From Candidatus Zhuqueibacterota bacterium (GTDB lineage: Bacteria; Zhuqueibacterota; Zhuqueibacteria; Residuimicrobiales; Oceaniaggregativiventaceae), in NCBI GenBank assembly GCA_014728115.1, contig WJME01000117.1, positions 1 through 64,000 of the forward strand: a stretch of 64,000 nucleotides of DNA, read 5' to 3'. The translations under genes and the position numbers were made by a program. Under the pieces are notes generated by a model, which ran no database searches, had not been told where the DNA came from, and saw nothing but the letters and a program-made list of their open reading frames with translations. Shown piece by piece: positions 1 through 9,698 of the stretch; within the stretch, counting starts at the first letter, position 1, and every line of letters starts with the position of its first letter.

Positions 1-27
1 GTTTCTTGCAATACTTTGAGATTCCGC

Positions 28-220
28 TGTGGGCTCTGAGAGGCGGACTCGATAGGTCTCAGAGAGCACGGGGAGCACAGGGAAAAAAATTTTCCTCTGT
101 GGGCTCTGTGAGCTCTGAGAGACAGGCTCAACAAGTCTCACAGAGAGCACGGCGAGCACAGGGAAAAATGATTTTCCTCTGTGGGCTCTGTGGGCCCTGT
201 GAGAGACAGGCTCAACAGAC
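28..220. repeat. Tandem palindromic repeat, 2.5 copies
   Basis: Direct copies begin at 28, 98 and 180, each opening with TGTGGGCTCTG; the first two units are 70 and 82 bases long. Inside a unit, a left arm containing CAGAGAGCACGG and GAGCACAGGGAAAA is largely complementary to a right arm TTTTCCTCTGTGGGCTCTGTG, so each unit can fold as an imperfect hairpin around a short A/T centre. The 86-residue open frame across it is low-complexity and simply reads the repeat, so I do not call a gene. It belongs to the CTCTGTG family seen elsewhere in this window (near 35.8, 37.9, 54.8 and 60.8 kb). Confidence 0.8.
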
Positions 221-281
221 GTTGATTTTGATAAAAAGAATAGTTATCTTTTTATGTCACAAATAAAGGATCTCTAAACAT

Positions 282-1112
282 ATGGCCCCAATAAACAGAT
301 TGCTTTTACTTTTTTTTAGTGGATCGATGGCCTGGGTGAACATTTCAGGGTGTACAAAGAAACCTGTTTATATTGATGAAATTTCGAGTGTCGTCGAAAC
401 AAGAGCTGCAGAGTTTCAGTTTCATCCGCAGTCGAATTCAGATGATCCTGTTGTGAATCACTATGGATATACCTTGCAATTCTCTCCGGAGTACAATCAA
501 CCCAGATGGGTTGCGTTTCATCTCGATGAGAAACGTCTCTCCGGGCCCTACCGCTCACAGCCAGAGCTTATCCCAGATCCTCTGCTTGATAACCTCTCGC
601 CCAACCCCGGGTGGTACCGTCTCAGGGGATACACTCCTGCACCTCTGGTCCCTGCAGAATTTATGCAATGGTCTGAAAAATCACATCGAGAACCTTTCTA
701 TGTAAGCGCGATCACCATGCAGAGCAGACAACTCAATTCCGGAATCTGGCGATTGTTGCGCTTGCACTATGCCGAGTGGACAGGAACATTCAAAGATCTC
801 TATATCATCAATGGCCCTGTACTTGAACCCGATTTACGACGTTTGCCCCCCGGAGATGTTGCCGTACCACAATACATATTCAGCGTCATTCTGAGAACCT
901 CACCTGATTCCTCATGTATCGGTTTCTTGCTTCCCCAGGAATATCTCTCAACCGATCTGGAAAAATATATTGTGCCACTCGATTCTATAGAGAGTTTGAC
1001 CGCGATCGATTTTTTGACACTGTTGCCCGACTCTCTGGAAACGAAATGGGAGGCCACAAAAAACACCCAACTCTGGCCGATGGGAATCAAAAAGAGTCAC
1101 GGCGGATTTTGA
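282..1112 (+). CDS. Lipoprotein with an inactivated DNA/RNA non-specific endonuclease fold
   Basis: A 276-residue predicted lipoprotein: hydrophobic N-terminus, then NISGC with C24 as the lipid-modified cysteine. The body follows the NUC1/EndA (Endonuclease_NS) family in order: HYGYTLQFS (60-68), PRWVAFHL (74-81), GYTPAPLVPAEFM (116-128), FYVSAITMQ (139-147), LNSGIW (151-156), LYIINGPVL, VPQYIFSVIL, CIGFLLP, YIVPLDSIE, IDFLTLLPD. The expected catalytic motif GYDRGHLAPA reads GYTPAPLVPA here, so the general-base histidine and its aspartate/arginine partners are missing; the metal-binding asparagine (N152) remains. A ribosome site AAAGGA lies upstream of the ATG. I infer a non-catalytic role, perhaps nucleic-acid binding at the envelope. 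It stands alone with a repeat upstream. The family call is fairly sure; the role is unknown. Confidence 0.75.
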   Translation: MAPINRLLLLFFSGSMAWVNISGCTKKPVYIDEISSVVETRAAEFQFHPQSNSDDPVVNHYGYTLQFSPEYNQPRWVAFHLDEKRLSGPYRSQPELIPDPLLDNLSPNPGWYRLRGYTPAPLVPAEFMQWSEKSHREPFYVSAITMQSRQLNSGIWRLLRLHYAEWTGTFKDLYIINGPVLEPDLRRLPPGDVAVPQYIFSVILRTSPDSSCIGFLLPQEYLSTDLEKYIVPLDSIESLTAIDFLTLLPDSLETKWEATKNTQLWPMGIKKSHGGF

Positions 1113-1362
1113 TTTTACTCAAATCGAATTTCTTCTTGTCCAACTCTGCATTACGCTGGATGTTGTATACTCGGGGATTTTAACTCTACGATGGCAACGA
1201 TGACTCGTAGCCTTGAAAGAGTGCATGAAATGAAATATCTTTTTGTATGGATTTGACCAGCGGCATCTCCCCCCCCATTCCGTTCCCTTCTGTTTTTCAT
1301 TCAAACGATTCAAGGATCGCCAGAAATGGGTATAAAGAAACCCATTTTTCAGGTCGAGGAGT

Positions 1363-1572
1363 GTGAAAAACTATGATCCCAATTCGGGACGATATCTTGA
1401 TCAAAGGAGAGATCAGGCGGCCTCTCATTTCTGCAAGGGGATCGCAAATATCGGAATCCGGGATACCTGGAAGATCTGCCTGGGGGTAACCAACTTGCTG
1501 GACCATACAGATGATCTCTATGGTCTATATAAGAAAAGACGATATTTTACGTCTCTGGAGGGGGCCATTTGA
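1363..1572 (+). pseudogene. Possible C-terminal remnant of a TonB-dependent receptor
   Basis: The stretch 1113-1634 has no intact gene. In one frame, from 1363, about 69 residues read like the end of a TonB-dependent outer-membrane receptor: YDPNSGRYLDQ followed by NIGIRDTWKICLGVTNLLDH, then DDLYGLYKKRRYF and a stop. Receptor C-termini in these families show a similar NLFD...YG...GR.Y pattern. A stop lies just upstream in this frame (about 1333), there is no ribosome site, and the terminal aromatic residue is missing. I therefore read it as a decayed 3' fragment. The resemblance is only by eye and the region could be chance. Confidence 0.3.
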
Positions 1573-1634
1573 CATGGCTGAAACAGCAGTAACGATCACG
1601 TGTGCCGGACAGCTAGACCTCACGGTCTCCAAGC

Positions 1635-1940
1635 TCAGCTTTTCATTTTGTCTCGCCAGCCGGAAACGATATTATAAATCCAGCCAATCATTGCGCCGGT
1701 CAGAGCTCCCACAAATGCGCCCCATAGAAATCCAATAATGCTCCCGTACCATGTGACAGAATAGCCGATAAAGTATTGCGACAAGAGGCTCAGATGCGGG
1801 CCTATCGTCTGCCCTCCTTTGATCAGCAGCAATATTGTCATGATAAAAATAATCAACCCCCCAATGAAGCCAAAAACCAGGGCCATAATTCCCGCTTGAA
1901 TTTTCGCGGCTTTGCGGGTAAAAGGTTGAACGGTTGACAT
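1635..1940 (-). CDS. Small two-helix membrane protein, stand-alone copy of the oxidoreductase tail
   Basis: A 101-residue protein with two long hydrophobic helices (about 17-42 and 58-90). It closely matches the C-terminal end of the gene directly upstream on the same strand: both share a GF..G...F.MT.LLL.KGG block, then IGP.L.LLS.YFIGYSV.W, then FL.G...G...G.MI.W. The start has a good ribosome site (AAGGAGACGATT before ATG). Only 10 bases separate the two genes, so they are almost certainly co-transcribed and arose by duplication of a membrane domain. I know of no function; it might pair with the membrane tail of the oxidoreductase. Confidence 0.75.
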   Translation of the reverse strand: MSTVQPFTRKAAKIQAGIMALVFGFIGGLIIFIMTILLLIKGGQTIGPHLSLLSQYFIGYSVTWYGSIIGFLWGAFVGALTGAMIGWIYNIVSGWRDKMKS

Positions 1941-1950
1941 AATCGTCTCC

Positions 1951-3750
1951 TTAGACCTTGTCCAGTAAATCTCGTTCCTGTTCAGCTTCTTGCTTTCGCT
2001 TTAACCAATGAGCATACCAGAGAATAGTCGCGTTGCGCAGCCAGGCAATCATTGAACCCAACACAAAACCCGCCAGGCTGCCCTGTAAAAATATAATGAC
2101 TGCACCGGACCAGGAGACGCTATATCCGATAAAATAATTGGATAATAGCCTCAGAGTCGGGCCGATCACAGGGCCTCCTTTTAACAACAAAATAGCAGTC
2201 ATGAGAAACAGACCGAACCCGGAAACAAATCCAATGGCCGTTCCCAGTGCAACCGGATCATAGGGGGCGAACATTTTTTCAATCGTCTGATCCAAATCAT
2301 CGACAGGTTCCGGAATTGTTCTTTCCCCGGTTTCATGATATTCTTTCTCGGTATTGACTTGCCAAACATTATGTTTTTTGGATTCCAGATAATTTTCCGC
2401 CGCATACACTCCGGTCAGCATGGAATGATCCTGATTATTATATCGATGCAATCCGTTGCGACCAATGGTCTCCAAGTTGGGGATGGACTTTAGCCACGCT
2501 TGTAAGGTGGTTAATGCCTTCTTGTAGTTTTCATCATAAATCGGATAAGCTTTTTTCATTCGCACCACGGTACCATCGATAACCCACTCTTTTTGGATCA
2601 GCCCCAATCGTTCGCATTCGGTTTTTCCCAATTCGATCAGTTTTTCATCCGGCCAGGACCATTCAGGATCATCTTCCCATAGAAAATACTCGAGGCCAAG
2701 AGAGGTATGGTTCTCATCCGGAACCATCTCCGGGCTCCAATTCTTATAGTTTTGAATGCGGCCCATGCGCACCTCGGGTGAGTGGATATAAATCCAGTTA
2801 TCCGGGAATACCTCTTTTTTATCGAGAATCAGCACCACCGTCAGATAATCCCGGTACGAGAGTTTAGTGGCAGCCGCTTTTACCGCAGAGGGTGGATCGG
2901 GTCGTATAGCGAGTATCATTTCCCGCAAAGGCATGGTCGAGATGACATTCTTTGCATAATAGGTCTGCAACTCTTTGTCAGAGCGAACCAAAAGTTCAAA
3001 GCTATGATCATTTAGAATCTGTATTTGTTCGACCTGCTGATTGTACGCGATCTCTGTTCCCATGCTGACCAGTTTTTCGGCACAGACCTCCCACATCATG
3101 CCTGGTCCCAGCTTTGGGTAATGAAACTGCTCGATCAGGGATGTAACGATCTCATCCTTGTTCCGGGTATTATTGCCAAATATCGCATTTTTGAGAGCTT
3201 GTGTCAATGAAAGATTTTTTATTCTTTGAGCAGCCCAATCCGAAGAAATGGATTTACACTCCAGTCCCCATACCTTTTCTGTATAGGTTTTAAAAAAGGT
3301 GCGATAGAGCCGGTATCCAAATCGATTGCTCACCCATTCTTCAAAATTATTTTCATTACGTGCCGGAAATGCCTGTGCCCTGGCATAGCTCAACATAATC
3401 AAAAACGATTCAACCAGGCCAAGGTTTTGGAGAGCATTTCCCATTTTGAGTGGATAATCAAAAAACTTGCCATTATAATAAATCCTCGACAATCGGGGGC
3501 GCAACAGAAATTCTCCTTCCAGAATATCATGCCATATCTGTTCGACGCGATCGATTTTTGTAAAGAAACGATGCCCTCCGATATCAAAACGATAGCCATG
3601 ATAGTTTACCGTGCGAGAAATTCCTCCCACCAAAGAGTCTGCTTCCAGGACCAAGCTGGATTTTGCATTGCGAGCGAGCGTCCAGGCCGCTGTCAGGCCG
3701 GCGGGTCCGGCTCCGATAATGATTAATTCGTTCCTTGTTTGCACAGGCAT
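1951..3750 (-). CDS. FAD/NAD(P)-dependent oxidoreductase (UDP-galactopyranose-mutase / amine-oxidase-like) with C-terminal membrane domain
   Basis: A 599-residue protein. The N-terminus holds a dinucleotide-binding Rossmann motif ([14 protein letters not shown], 11-24) followed by [13 protein letters not shown] and the glycine-rich GGHRFFTK, typical of the amine-oxidase / UDP-galactopyranose-mutase-like flavoproteins often found in surface-polysaccharide loci. Residues to about 480 make the flavin domain; about 500-575 form two hydrophobic helices shared with the small downstream gene. Such flavoproteins are normally soluble and about 430-500 residues, so the membrane tail is an addition. Substrate cannot be read from sequence; nucleotide sugar or lipid-linked substrates are possible. 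The domain call is confident, the reaction is not. Confidence 0.8.
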   Translation of the reverse strand: MPVQTRNELIIIGAGPAGLTAAWTLARNAKSSLVLEADSLVGGISRTVNYHGYRFDIGGHRFFTKIDRVEQIWHDILEGEFLLRPRLSRIYYNGKFFDYPLKMGNALQNLGLVESFLIMLSYARAQAFPARNENNFEEWVSNRFGYRLYRTFFKTYTEKVWGLECKSISSDWAAQRIKNLSLTQALKNAIFGNNTRNKDEIVTSLIEQFHYPKLGPGMMWEVCAEKLVSMGTEIAYNQQVEQIQILNDHSFELLVRSDKELQTYYAKNVISTMPLREMILAIRPDPPSAVKAAATKLSYRDYLTVVLILDKKEVFPDNWIYIHSPEVRMGRIQNYKNWSPEMVPDENHTSLGLEYFLWEDDPEWSWPDEKLIELGKTECERLGLIQKEWVIDGTVVRMKKAYPIYDENYKKALTTLQAWLKSIPNLETIGRNGLHRYNNQDHSMLTGVYAAENYLESKKHNVWQVNTEKEYHETGERTIPEPVDDLDQTIEKMFAPYDPVALGTAIGFVSGFGLFLMTAILLLKGGPVIGPTLRLLSNYFIGYSVSWSGAVIIFLQGSLAGFVLGSMIAWLRNATILWYAHWLKRKQEAEQERDLLDKV

Positions 3751-3838
3751 CCTTGGGTTTTAGCAGCGTCTAAATCCGGTGTTTCTCATCGCCTGAAGAG
3801 TCGAAAAACAATAAAAAGCAGTTTTCCTGATTGCGCAC

Positions 3839-3870
3839 AGGTGTCATCTATGCTCGTTCTAATGACACCT
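3839..3870. other. Intergenic inverted repeat
   Basis: AGGTGTCAT (3839-3847) and ATGACACCT (3862-3870) are perfect 9-bp arms around a 14-base loop, in the 263-base gap between the end of the RND operon and the start of the flavoprotein gene. On the plus strand a short T-run follows; on the minus strand, where transcription is expected, none does. It is therefore not a clear terminator and could be a protein-binding palindrome. Confidence 0.4.
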
Positions 3871-4013
3871 TTGCTAAAGCCTAATTGTGTCAAAACCAGT
3901 CATGTTTTACAGGTCTTGCTGTAAAGATAACGGTCATGGATTACAGACTTTGTTTACACCATACATTCATACATGAAAACCCATCGATTTGCGGAAAGAA
4001 CCAGACTCGTCTC

Positions 4014-5321
4014 TTATTTATCAGATAGTTCGTTACTCTGCAAAAGCAGGTCTGTTTCAGCCAGTTTGGCTTCATAGTGTGCGGATATCAGGCGGGCTTG
4101 TGCCTGGATGAATTTATTCTGAATATCGCGTAATTCAAGCGACGTAATGGACCCCAGACGATAGCGTTCGAGTGCAATATTCATATTCTCTCTGGCCAGA
4201 GCGACCGATGTCGATTCAATATCGGCGAGCATCAGACTATTTCGATATCGCTTGTGGGTACTTTGTAACTCTGCAAACAGGTCCACTTTTTCTTTTTGCA
4301 TCAAGAGATCCTGGTTGGTCGCCTGTAATTTTGCAACTTGTATGCGATTGTGGTTATTAAACCCATCAAAAAGGGTCATATTCAAGCCGATGCCCACAGT
4401 ATAGCCTCTATTGCGATTGGTTTGTAAAAATCCGGCATCGGATTGTGAGCGAAAATAAGAATAATCAGCGTTAAAAGTAACCACCGGATATCTGGAGGAT
4501 TTTTCCTGCCTGATCAGCTGATTCGCTTTGGCAAGGGATAATCCAGCTCGCTGCAGGCCGATATTTTTCTCAAGCGCTGTCTGCTGCAGTTCTTCAAGAT
4601 CCAGTGCCCGGTTTACAGGAATGGAATCCTGAACAGCATATTGGATATGCGCATCCCGTCCCAGGAGCCGGTTAAGGGTGATTTTGGCCTCATGGAAAAT
4701 CACCTGTTGCCGCAACAGGGCGGCCCGGTCGTTATTCAAATCAATCCTGGCCTGATTGACATCCAGCTTTGAGCCGGTACCAATGGTAAATTTGCCTTCT
4801 GCCAAAGAGATACGATCGTTTGACAATTCAACAGCATCGTTCAGGACCTGAATAGTCTGTTGTTGTCTGACAATGTCATAATAAACCCCTGTAATCAATG
4901 CGGTAATGGCCTCTGAAATCCCTTCTCTGTTGAGGGAAGCGAGACGGGAATCGAGTTCATTTTGTTGGAGCCGGGCGAAACGTCGAAATCCCTGAAAGAG
5001 GGTCCAGTTCAGCTCAACGATGACATTATGGGAGGTATTTTCGGCATTGTCCCGTTCTATCGACAGGCCATTGACAAAACTCTGCCGGGTATTGTTGATA
5101 CTCTGGTTCATTCCGGCAACGAGAGACACTGTGGGTAAAAAGCCGGCGTTCCCCAGGGTATTCCGGGTGTCTGCGATACGTTCATCGGTTTTGGCGATAC
5201 GAATCTCATAGTTTTGCTGCGCCCCGAGGTGCAAAGCCTGTTGCAGGGTCAAGAGAGGTTGTGCAAAGCCTGAATTTGCAAAAATCAGAAACAATGCTGT
5301 TAAAAACGGTTTTTTCATCAT
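4014..5321 (-). CDS. TolC-family outer-membrane efflux channel
   Basis: A 435-residue exported protein with a signal peptide (MMKKPFLTALFLIFANSGFA). It then shows the two repeated long-helix modules of outer-membrane efflux proteins, starting LTLQQALHLGAQQNYEI and rich in Q/N/L heptads, with strand segments such as NVIVELNWTLFQGFRR and VGIGLNMTLFDGFNN that mark the barrel halves. Length is typical for TolC/OprM relatives. Its ATG overlaps the stop of the pump gene by four bases (ATGA), so the two are translationally coupled. It would form the outer-membrane exit of a tripartite pump with the two upstream genes. Confidence 0.92.
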   Translation of the reverse strand: MMKKPFLTALFLIFANSGFAQPLLTLQQALHLGAQQNYEIRIAKTDERIADTRNTLGNAGFLPTVSLVAGMNQSINNTRQSFVNGLSIERDNAENTSHNVIVELNWTLFQGFRRFARLQQNELDSRLASLNREGISEAITALITGVYYDIVRQQQTIQVLNDAVELSNDRISLAEGKFTIGTGSKLDVNQARIDLNNDRAALLRQQVIFHEAKITLNRLLGRDAHIQYAVQDSIPVNRALDLEELQQTALEKNIGLQRAGLSLAKANQLIRQEKSSRYPVVTFNADYSYFRSQSDAGFLQTNRNRGYTVGIGLNMTLFDGFNNHNRIQVAKLQATNQDLLMQKEKVDLFAELQSTHKRYRNSLMLADIESTSVALARENMNIALERYRLGSITSLELRDIQNKFIQAQARLISAHYEAKLAETDLLLQSNELSDK

Positions 5322-8300
5322 ATGTTGTGTATTTCGCTTTCGATCAGAGGTTCTCGTTGTTCAATAGGTTTTTCTGTCACTCTGTGCATAGATTTACGGG
5401 CAAAATAGGTATAAATAACAGGAATAATAAACAGCGTCAAAAAACCGGAAAAAATCAGTCCACCAATGACAGCAATTCCCAAAGAGGACCGGCTTTGCGC
5501 CCCGGCGCCCAACGCCAGAGCAATGGGTAAAATCCCCAGCACGGTGGACAGAGTGGTCATCAGAATGGGGCGAAAGCGTGCCCGGGCAGCATCCTGAATA
5601 GCTTGGGTGACCGACAGACCTTGCTGTCGTCTTTGGTTGGCAAATTCGACCAAAAGAATGCCATTTTTTGTGACCAGTCCGATCAGCATGATTTGACCGA
5701 TTTGGCTAAAGATATTGATGGTCTGATCAAAGTACCACAGAGCAAACAAGGCACCGGCCAGAGCCAACGGCACGGTAAACATGATCACCCAGGGATCTCG
5801 AAAACTTTCAAATTGTGCTGACAAGACCAAATAGATCAACACCAACGCCAGACCGAACGCAAAAAGCAGACTGGAAGAGCTTTCGCTAAAATCTCTCGCA
5901 GAGCCGGCCAGGGATGTAGAAAATGAATCGTCGAGCACCTCATCGGCAATCGCATCCATGGCTGCGATACCATCGGATATAGTCTTTCCAGGAGCGAGGG
6001 CAGCAGAGACCGTCGCAGAGACATAGCGATTGAAACGATAGCGTTGCGGCGGACTGCTCTGTTCGCTGAGCATAACCACGTTATCCAGTGGAATCATTTG
6101 GCCGTGCTTGTTTCGTACAAACAAATTTTTCAGATCAAAGGGTTCATTTCTGTCAGCACGTTCTAATTGACCAATGACCTGATACTGTTTGCCATTCATG
6201 ATAAAAAAACCGAATCGTTGGCCTGCCAGCGACAATTGCAGGGTTTCGGCAATGTCGCGTACAGAAATTCCCAGGGATCTCGCCTTATCACGGTTGATAT
6301 CGATTCTCAGTTCGGGTTTATTGAACTTTAGGTCGACATCGGAAAAAACGAACGTGGGATCCTGCGCGGCTTTGGACACAAAAAAAGGCAGAACCTCTTT
6401 CAGGCGTTCGAAATTGGGAGCCTGTATGACATATTGTACCGGCAGACCAAAGCTGCGCTGGCCGATCGACTCTTCCTGTCTGACAAAGGCACGAATCCCT
6501 GTCATTCCTCTCATCAATCCGGTCACCTGGCCGGCAATCTCTTGTTGCGATCGCTCGCGCTCTTCAGGCGGAGCGAGAATAAGGCGCATGAATCCCGAAT
6601 TCACCGAGCCCGAGGCACTGAATCCCGGCGAGGTCACGGAAATGAGCGCCTGGGTTTCAGGAACAGCCTCCTGAATCGTCCGGATCATTTGATCCATATA
6701 GGTATCCATATACTCGAATGTGGTTCCTTCCGGACCGGAAGAAAAGATAAACATGCCACTGCGATCTTCAAGAGGAGCCAATTCCTGAGGCAAAATGAGC
6801 CCAAATCCGACGACCATGAGCAACGACACAGCGACAACCGTCCATGCCAACCATCGCCGGTTCATAAAAGAGGCAAGCAGGGCACTGTATTTTTGCGTCA
6901 GCCTGTTGAAAAACGGTTCGGTTTTTTGATAAAATCGGTTGTGTTTTTGCCCGCGTTTGAGCAGCCTGGAGGCAAGCATGGGAGTCAATGACAGAGCGAC
7001 AAAAGAAGAAATCAACACTGCACTGGCGACAACGATCCCAAACTCTTTGAACAACCGGCCTGTGATCCCCTGCAAAAAGATAATGGGCATAAACACGGCG
7101 ACAAGAGCAATTGTGGTGGAGATGATGGCAAAATAGACCTCTTTGGATCCTTTGAATCCGGCATTGACGGGATCCATACCCTGTTCGATTTTGGCATATA
7201 CATTTTCCAGCATAACGATGGCATCATCTACCACCAGTCCGATAGCCAGAACGATTCCCAGTAAGGTCAGGATATTAATCGAAAACCCGGAAATATACAT
7301 GATAAAGAACGAGCCGATCAGGGCAATAGGGATGGTCAGGACAGGAATCAAGGTGGTACGCCAATCTCTTAAAAACATAAAGATGACGGCCACCACGAGC
7401 AGGAAAGCGATAATGATCGTTTGCAGGACTTCTTTGATCGCAGCCCGTATAAAAGTCGTCGAATCAAAGCCGATACCCAATTTTATATCCTGAGGCAAAT
7501 CTTTTTTGATCTGATCGACCCGTTTATAGAATTCGTCGAGAATAGAGATATAATTGGCTCCTGGCTGGGGAATGAGGACCAGTCCCACCATCGGCACTCC
7601 ATCGCGTTTTAATAGTGTACGAAAATTTTCCGGACCCAGTTCAGCATTGCCGACATCACGAAAGCGGATGATGCGATCCTCTTCTTCGCGAATAATCATA
7701 TCATTAAACTCATCTACAGTTACCAGTCTGCCGGCAGTACGCACGGTCAATTCGACAAATTCGCCTTCTATACGTCCGGATGGCAATTCCACATTCTCTC
7801 TGGTCAGAGCATTACGAATATCCAGGGGAGTCACCTGATAGGCAGCCAGTTTTTGTGGATCCATCCAGAGCCGCATAGAGTACCGCTTTTCTCCCCAAAT
7901 ACTCACTCTGCTGACATCGGTGATGGTCTGTAACCGCTCCTTGAAGATATTATTGGCAATATCGGTCAATTCCAGTAAATTGCGATCCTCACTCTTAATA
8001 TTGAGGAAAACAATGGGTACGGCATTGGCATCGGCTTTGGAAACGATGGGATTTTCCACGTCTGGAGGCAAGTTTCGTATGGCTCTGGACACTTTATCGC
8101 GTACATCATTGGCAGCGGTTTCGAGATCGACATTCAGATTAAACTCTACGGTGATCGTACTGCGTCCTTCCCGGCTCACAGACGACAGGGTACGTATCCC
8201 GGCGATACCGCTGATCGACTCTTCCAGGGGTTCGGTGATTTGAGATTCTATGACATCCGCACTGGCACCGATATAAGTGGTCGAAACAGTGATGATGGGG

Positions 8301-8425
8301 GGATCGACATTTGGATATTCACGCACTCCCAGAAATGTCACCCCGATCACCCCAAAGAGAATAATGGCGATAGCCATCACCCAGGCAAGAACCGGTCTGC
8401 GTATGGATATTGATGAAAGACTCAT
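5318..8425 (-). CDS. RND-family inner-membrane efflux pump (HAE1/AcrB type)
   Basis: A 1035-residue proton-driven transporter with the usual RND layout: one N-terminal helix (ISIRRPVLAWVMAIAIILFG), a large periplasmic loop, six helices, a second periplasmic loop and six more helices. The paired aspartates of the proton relay are present in GLVVDDAIVMLEN, near residue 400. The second half carries GLVTKNGILLVEFANQRR and RFRPILMTTLSTVLGILP, standard for hydrophobe/amphiphile exporters rather than heavy-metal CzcA types. It sits between the adaptor gene (16-base gap) and tolC-like gene (4-base overlap). Substrate unknown; drugs, bile-like compounds or lipids are possible. Confidence 0.95.
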   Translation of the reverse strand: MSLSSISIRRPVLAWVMAIAIILFGVIGVTFLGVREYPNVDPPIITVSTTYIGASADVIESQITEPLEESISGIAGIRTLSSVSREGRSTITVEFNLNVDLETAANDVRDKVSRAIRNLPPDVENPIVSKADANAVPIVFLNIKSEDRNLLELTDIANNIFKERLQTITDVSRVSIWGEKRYSMRLWMDPQKLAAYQVTPLDIRNALTRENVELPSGRIEGEFVELTVRTAGRLVTVDEFNDMIIREEEDRIIRFRDVGNAELGPENFRTLLKRDGVPMVGLVLIPQPGANYISILDEFYKRVDQIKKDLPQDIKLGIGFDSTTFIRAAIKEVLQTIIIAFLLVVAVIFMFLRDWRTTLIPVLTIPIALIGSFFIMYISGFSINILTLLGIVLAIGLVVDDAIVMLENVYAKIEQGMDPVNAGFKGSKEVYFAIISTTIALVAVFMPIIFLQGITGRLFKEFGIVVASAVLISSFVALSLTPMLASRLLKRGQKHNRFYQKTEPFFNRLTQKYSALLASFMNRRWLAWTVVAVSLLMVVGFGLILPQELAPLEDRSGMFIFSSGPEGTTFEYMDTYMDQMIRTIQEAVPETQALISVTSPGFSASGSVNSGFMRLILAPPEERERSQQEIAGQVTGLMRGMTGIRAFVRQEESIGQRSFGLPVQYVIQAPNFERLKEVLPFFVSKAAQDPTFVFSDVDLKFNKPELRIDINRDKARSLGISVRDIAETLQLSLAGQRFGFFIMNGKQYQVIGQLERADRNEPFDLKNLFVRNKHGQMIPLDNVVMLSEQSSPPQRYRFNRYVSATVSAALAPGKTISDGIAAMDAIADEVLDDSFSTSLAGSARDFSESSSSLLFAFGLALVLIYLVLSAQFESFRDPWVIMFTVPLALAGALFALWYFDQTINIFSQIGQIMLIGLVTKNGILLVEFANQRRQQGLSVTQAIQDAARARFRPILMTTLSTVLGILPIALALGAGAQSRSSLGIAVIGGLIFSGFLTLFIIPVIYTYFARKSMHRVTEKPIEQREPLIESEIHNI

Positions 8426-8441
8426 TCACACTCCTTAAATT

Positions 8442-9527
8442 TCAGGATTCCAGTCCGGGTTGATTCTCTGTCTGATCCATTTTGGACTCGGAGGGTTGAA
8501 TCGTGACCGGTGCATTCGGCCGCAGATTCAGCACTCCGGAAGTGATGACGGTGTCGCCCGCGGCAATCCCCGAAACGATCTGAACCTTTTCATTGAATCG
8601 CAAACCACTATTGACAGGTTGCATTTGCGCCAGCCCGTTTTTAACGAGAAAAACTTTGCTAGAACCAAGATCAGGGATCAATGCCTCCGAGGGTATCATG
8701 ATGGTGTTTGATAGGGTTTCCAGCACAAGGGTTACGGTGGCAAATGCGCCCGGAATGACGGTACCCCCGGGGTTCGGGCTTTGGGCCCGGACCTTGAGCG
8801 TACGGGTCGAAGGATCGATCTGTGGCTCGACAGCATACACAGAGGCCTCGAATGAGCGATCATGGCCTTGCGAAATAACGGTAATCTTGCTGTTTTTGCT
8901 GACCATACCTGCGTACTTGCCCGGAACAGCAAATTCGATTTTAATCGGATCAACATCCAACAGATGGGCAATGAGAGAATTCGGCGCAATATAGCTACCC
9001 GGACTGGTCTGGCGCAGCCCAATGATGCCATTAAAAGGTGCTTTGATAATGCTCTTTTCGATTTGAGCATCGAGAAGCTTTAGATCGGCTTGTAAAGCCT
9101 TGACCGTATTGGCAAGGACATCATATTCTTCCTGGCTTATGGCATCGATCTCAAGTTGCTGTTCGCCCCGCTCTTGTCGCTGAACCGCCAATTCCAGTTG
9201 AACGAGTGTCTTGGACTTTTGTGCCTGTAAAACAGAATCATCAATTTTTAACAACAGCTTACCTTTGGAAACGGTTTCACCTTCCTGAAAGTGAATGGCT
9301 TTGACAACCCCGGCAATTTCGCTCGTAATCTGAACGTGTTCGTTCGGCAAAATAGTACCGGGTAACTGAATCTCGTTATGTATGGTTTCAGATTCTGCGA
9401 CATAAATATGAACAGGAACCTGGCGATTCTGAACTGGTTGACCGGTTGAAGAAGAAGGGCGTATCTTTGGCAGGGCGAGCAATCCCAGCACAAAAAGACC
9501 TATCACGATGCCAATAACTTTTTTCAT
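8442..9527 (-). CDS. RND periplasmic adaptor (membrane fusion protein)
   Basis: A 361-residue HlyD/AcrA-type adaptor. It has an N-terminal anchor/signal segment (MKKVIGIVIGLFVLGLLALP), a split lipoyl/barrel-sandwich domain (GTILPNEHVQITSEIAGVVK and SIIKAPFNGIIGLRQTSPG), an alpha-helical hairpin between them (about 110-165), and C-terminal beta-barrel and membrane-proximal domains (GAFATVTL...IPSEALI). I start at the ATG at 9527 because a signal peptide follows directly; an in-frame start eight codons upstream is possible. It is first in the RND operon and links pump to channel. Confidence 0.92.
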   Translation of the reverse strand: MKKVIGIVIGLFVLGLLALPKIRPSSSTGQPVQNRQVPVHIYVAESETIHNEIQLPGTILPNEHVQITSEIAGVVKAIHFQEGETVSKGKLLLKIDDSVLQAQKSKTLVQLELAVQRQERGEQQLEIDAISQEEYDVLANTVKALQADLKLLDAQIEKSIIKAPFNGIIGLRQTSPGSYIAPNSLIAHLLDVDPIKIEFAVPGKYAGMVSKNSKITVISQGHDRSFEASVYAVEPQIDPSTRTLKVRAQSPNPGGTVIPGAFATVTLVLETLSNTIMIPSEALIPDLGSSKVFLVKNGLAQMQPVNSGLRFNEKVQIVSGIAAGDTVITSGVLNLRPNAPVTIQPSESKMDQTENQPGLES

Positions 9528-9698
9528 TGTTTCTTCAAACTGATAATACACATGACTCTAGTCAAACAGTAAAAATGGCAATAACATTTCCTAAAAGAGA
9601 CAGAGAGTGAAAAAAAAAATCAAAATCCGGGCATAAAATCTTGATATTAAAGGTTGTTTATAGTACTTTATCCGAGATGCCAAAAATGGAGACGAATC

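Noticed and set aside
28-220. CRISPR array
   Set aside because: Copies differ in length, are palindromic throughout, number only 2.5 and lack unique spacers; no cas genes.
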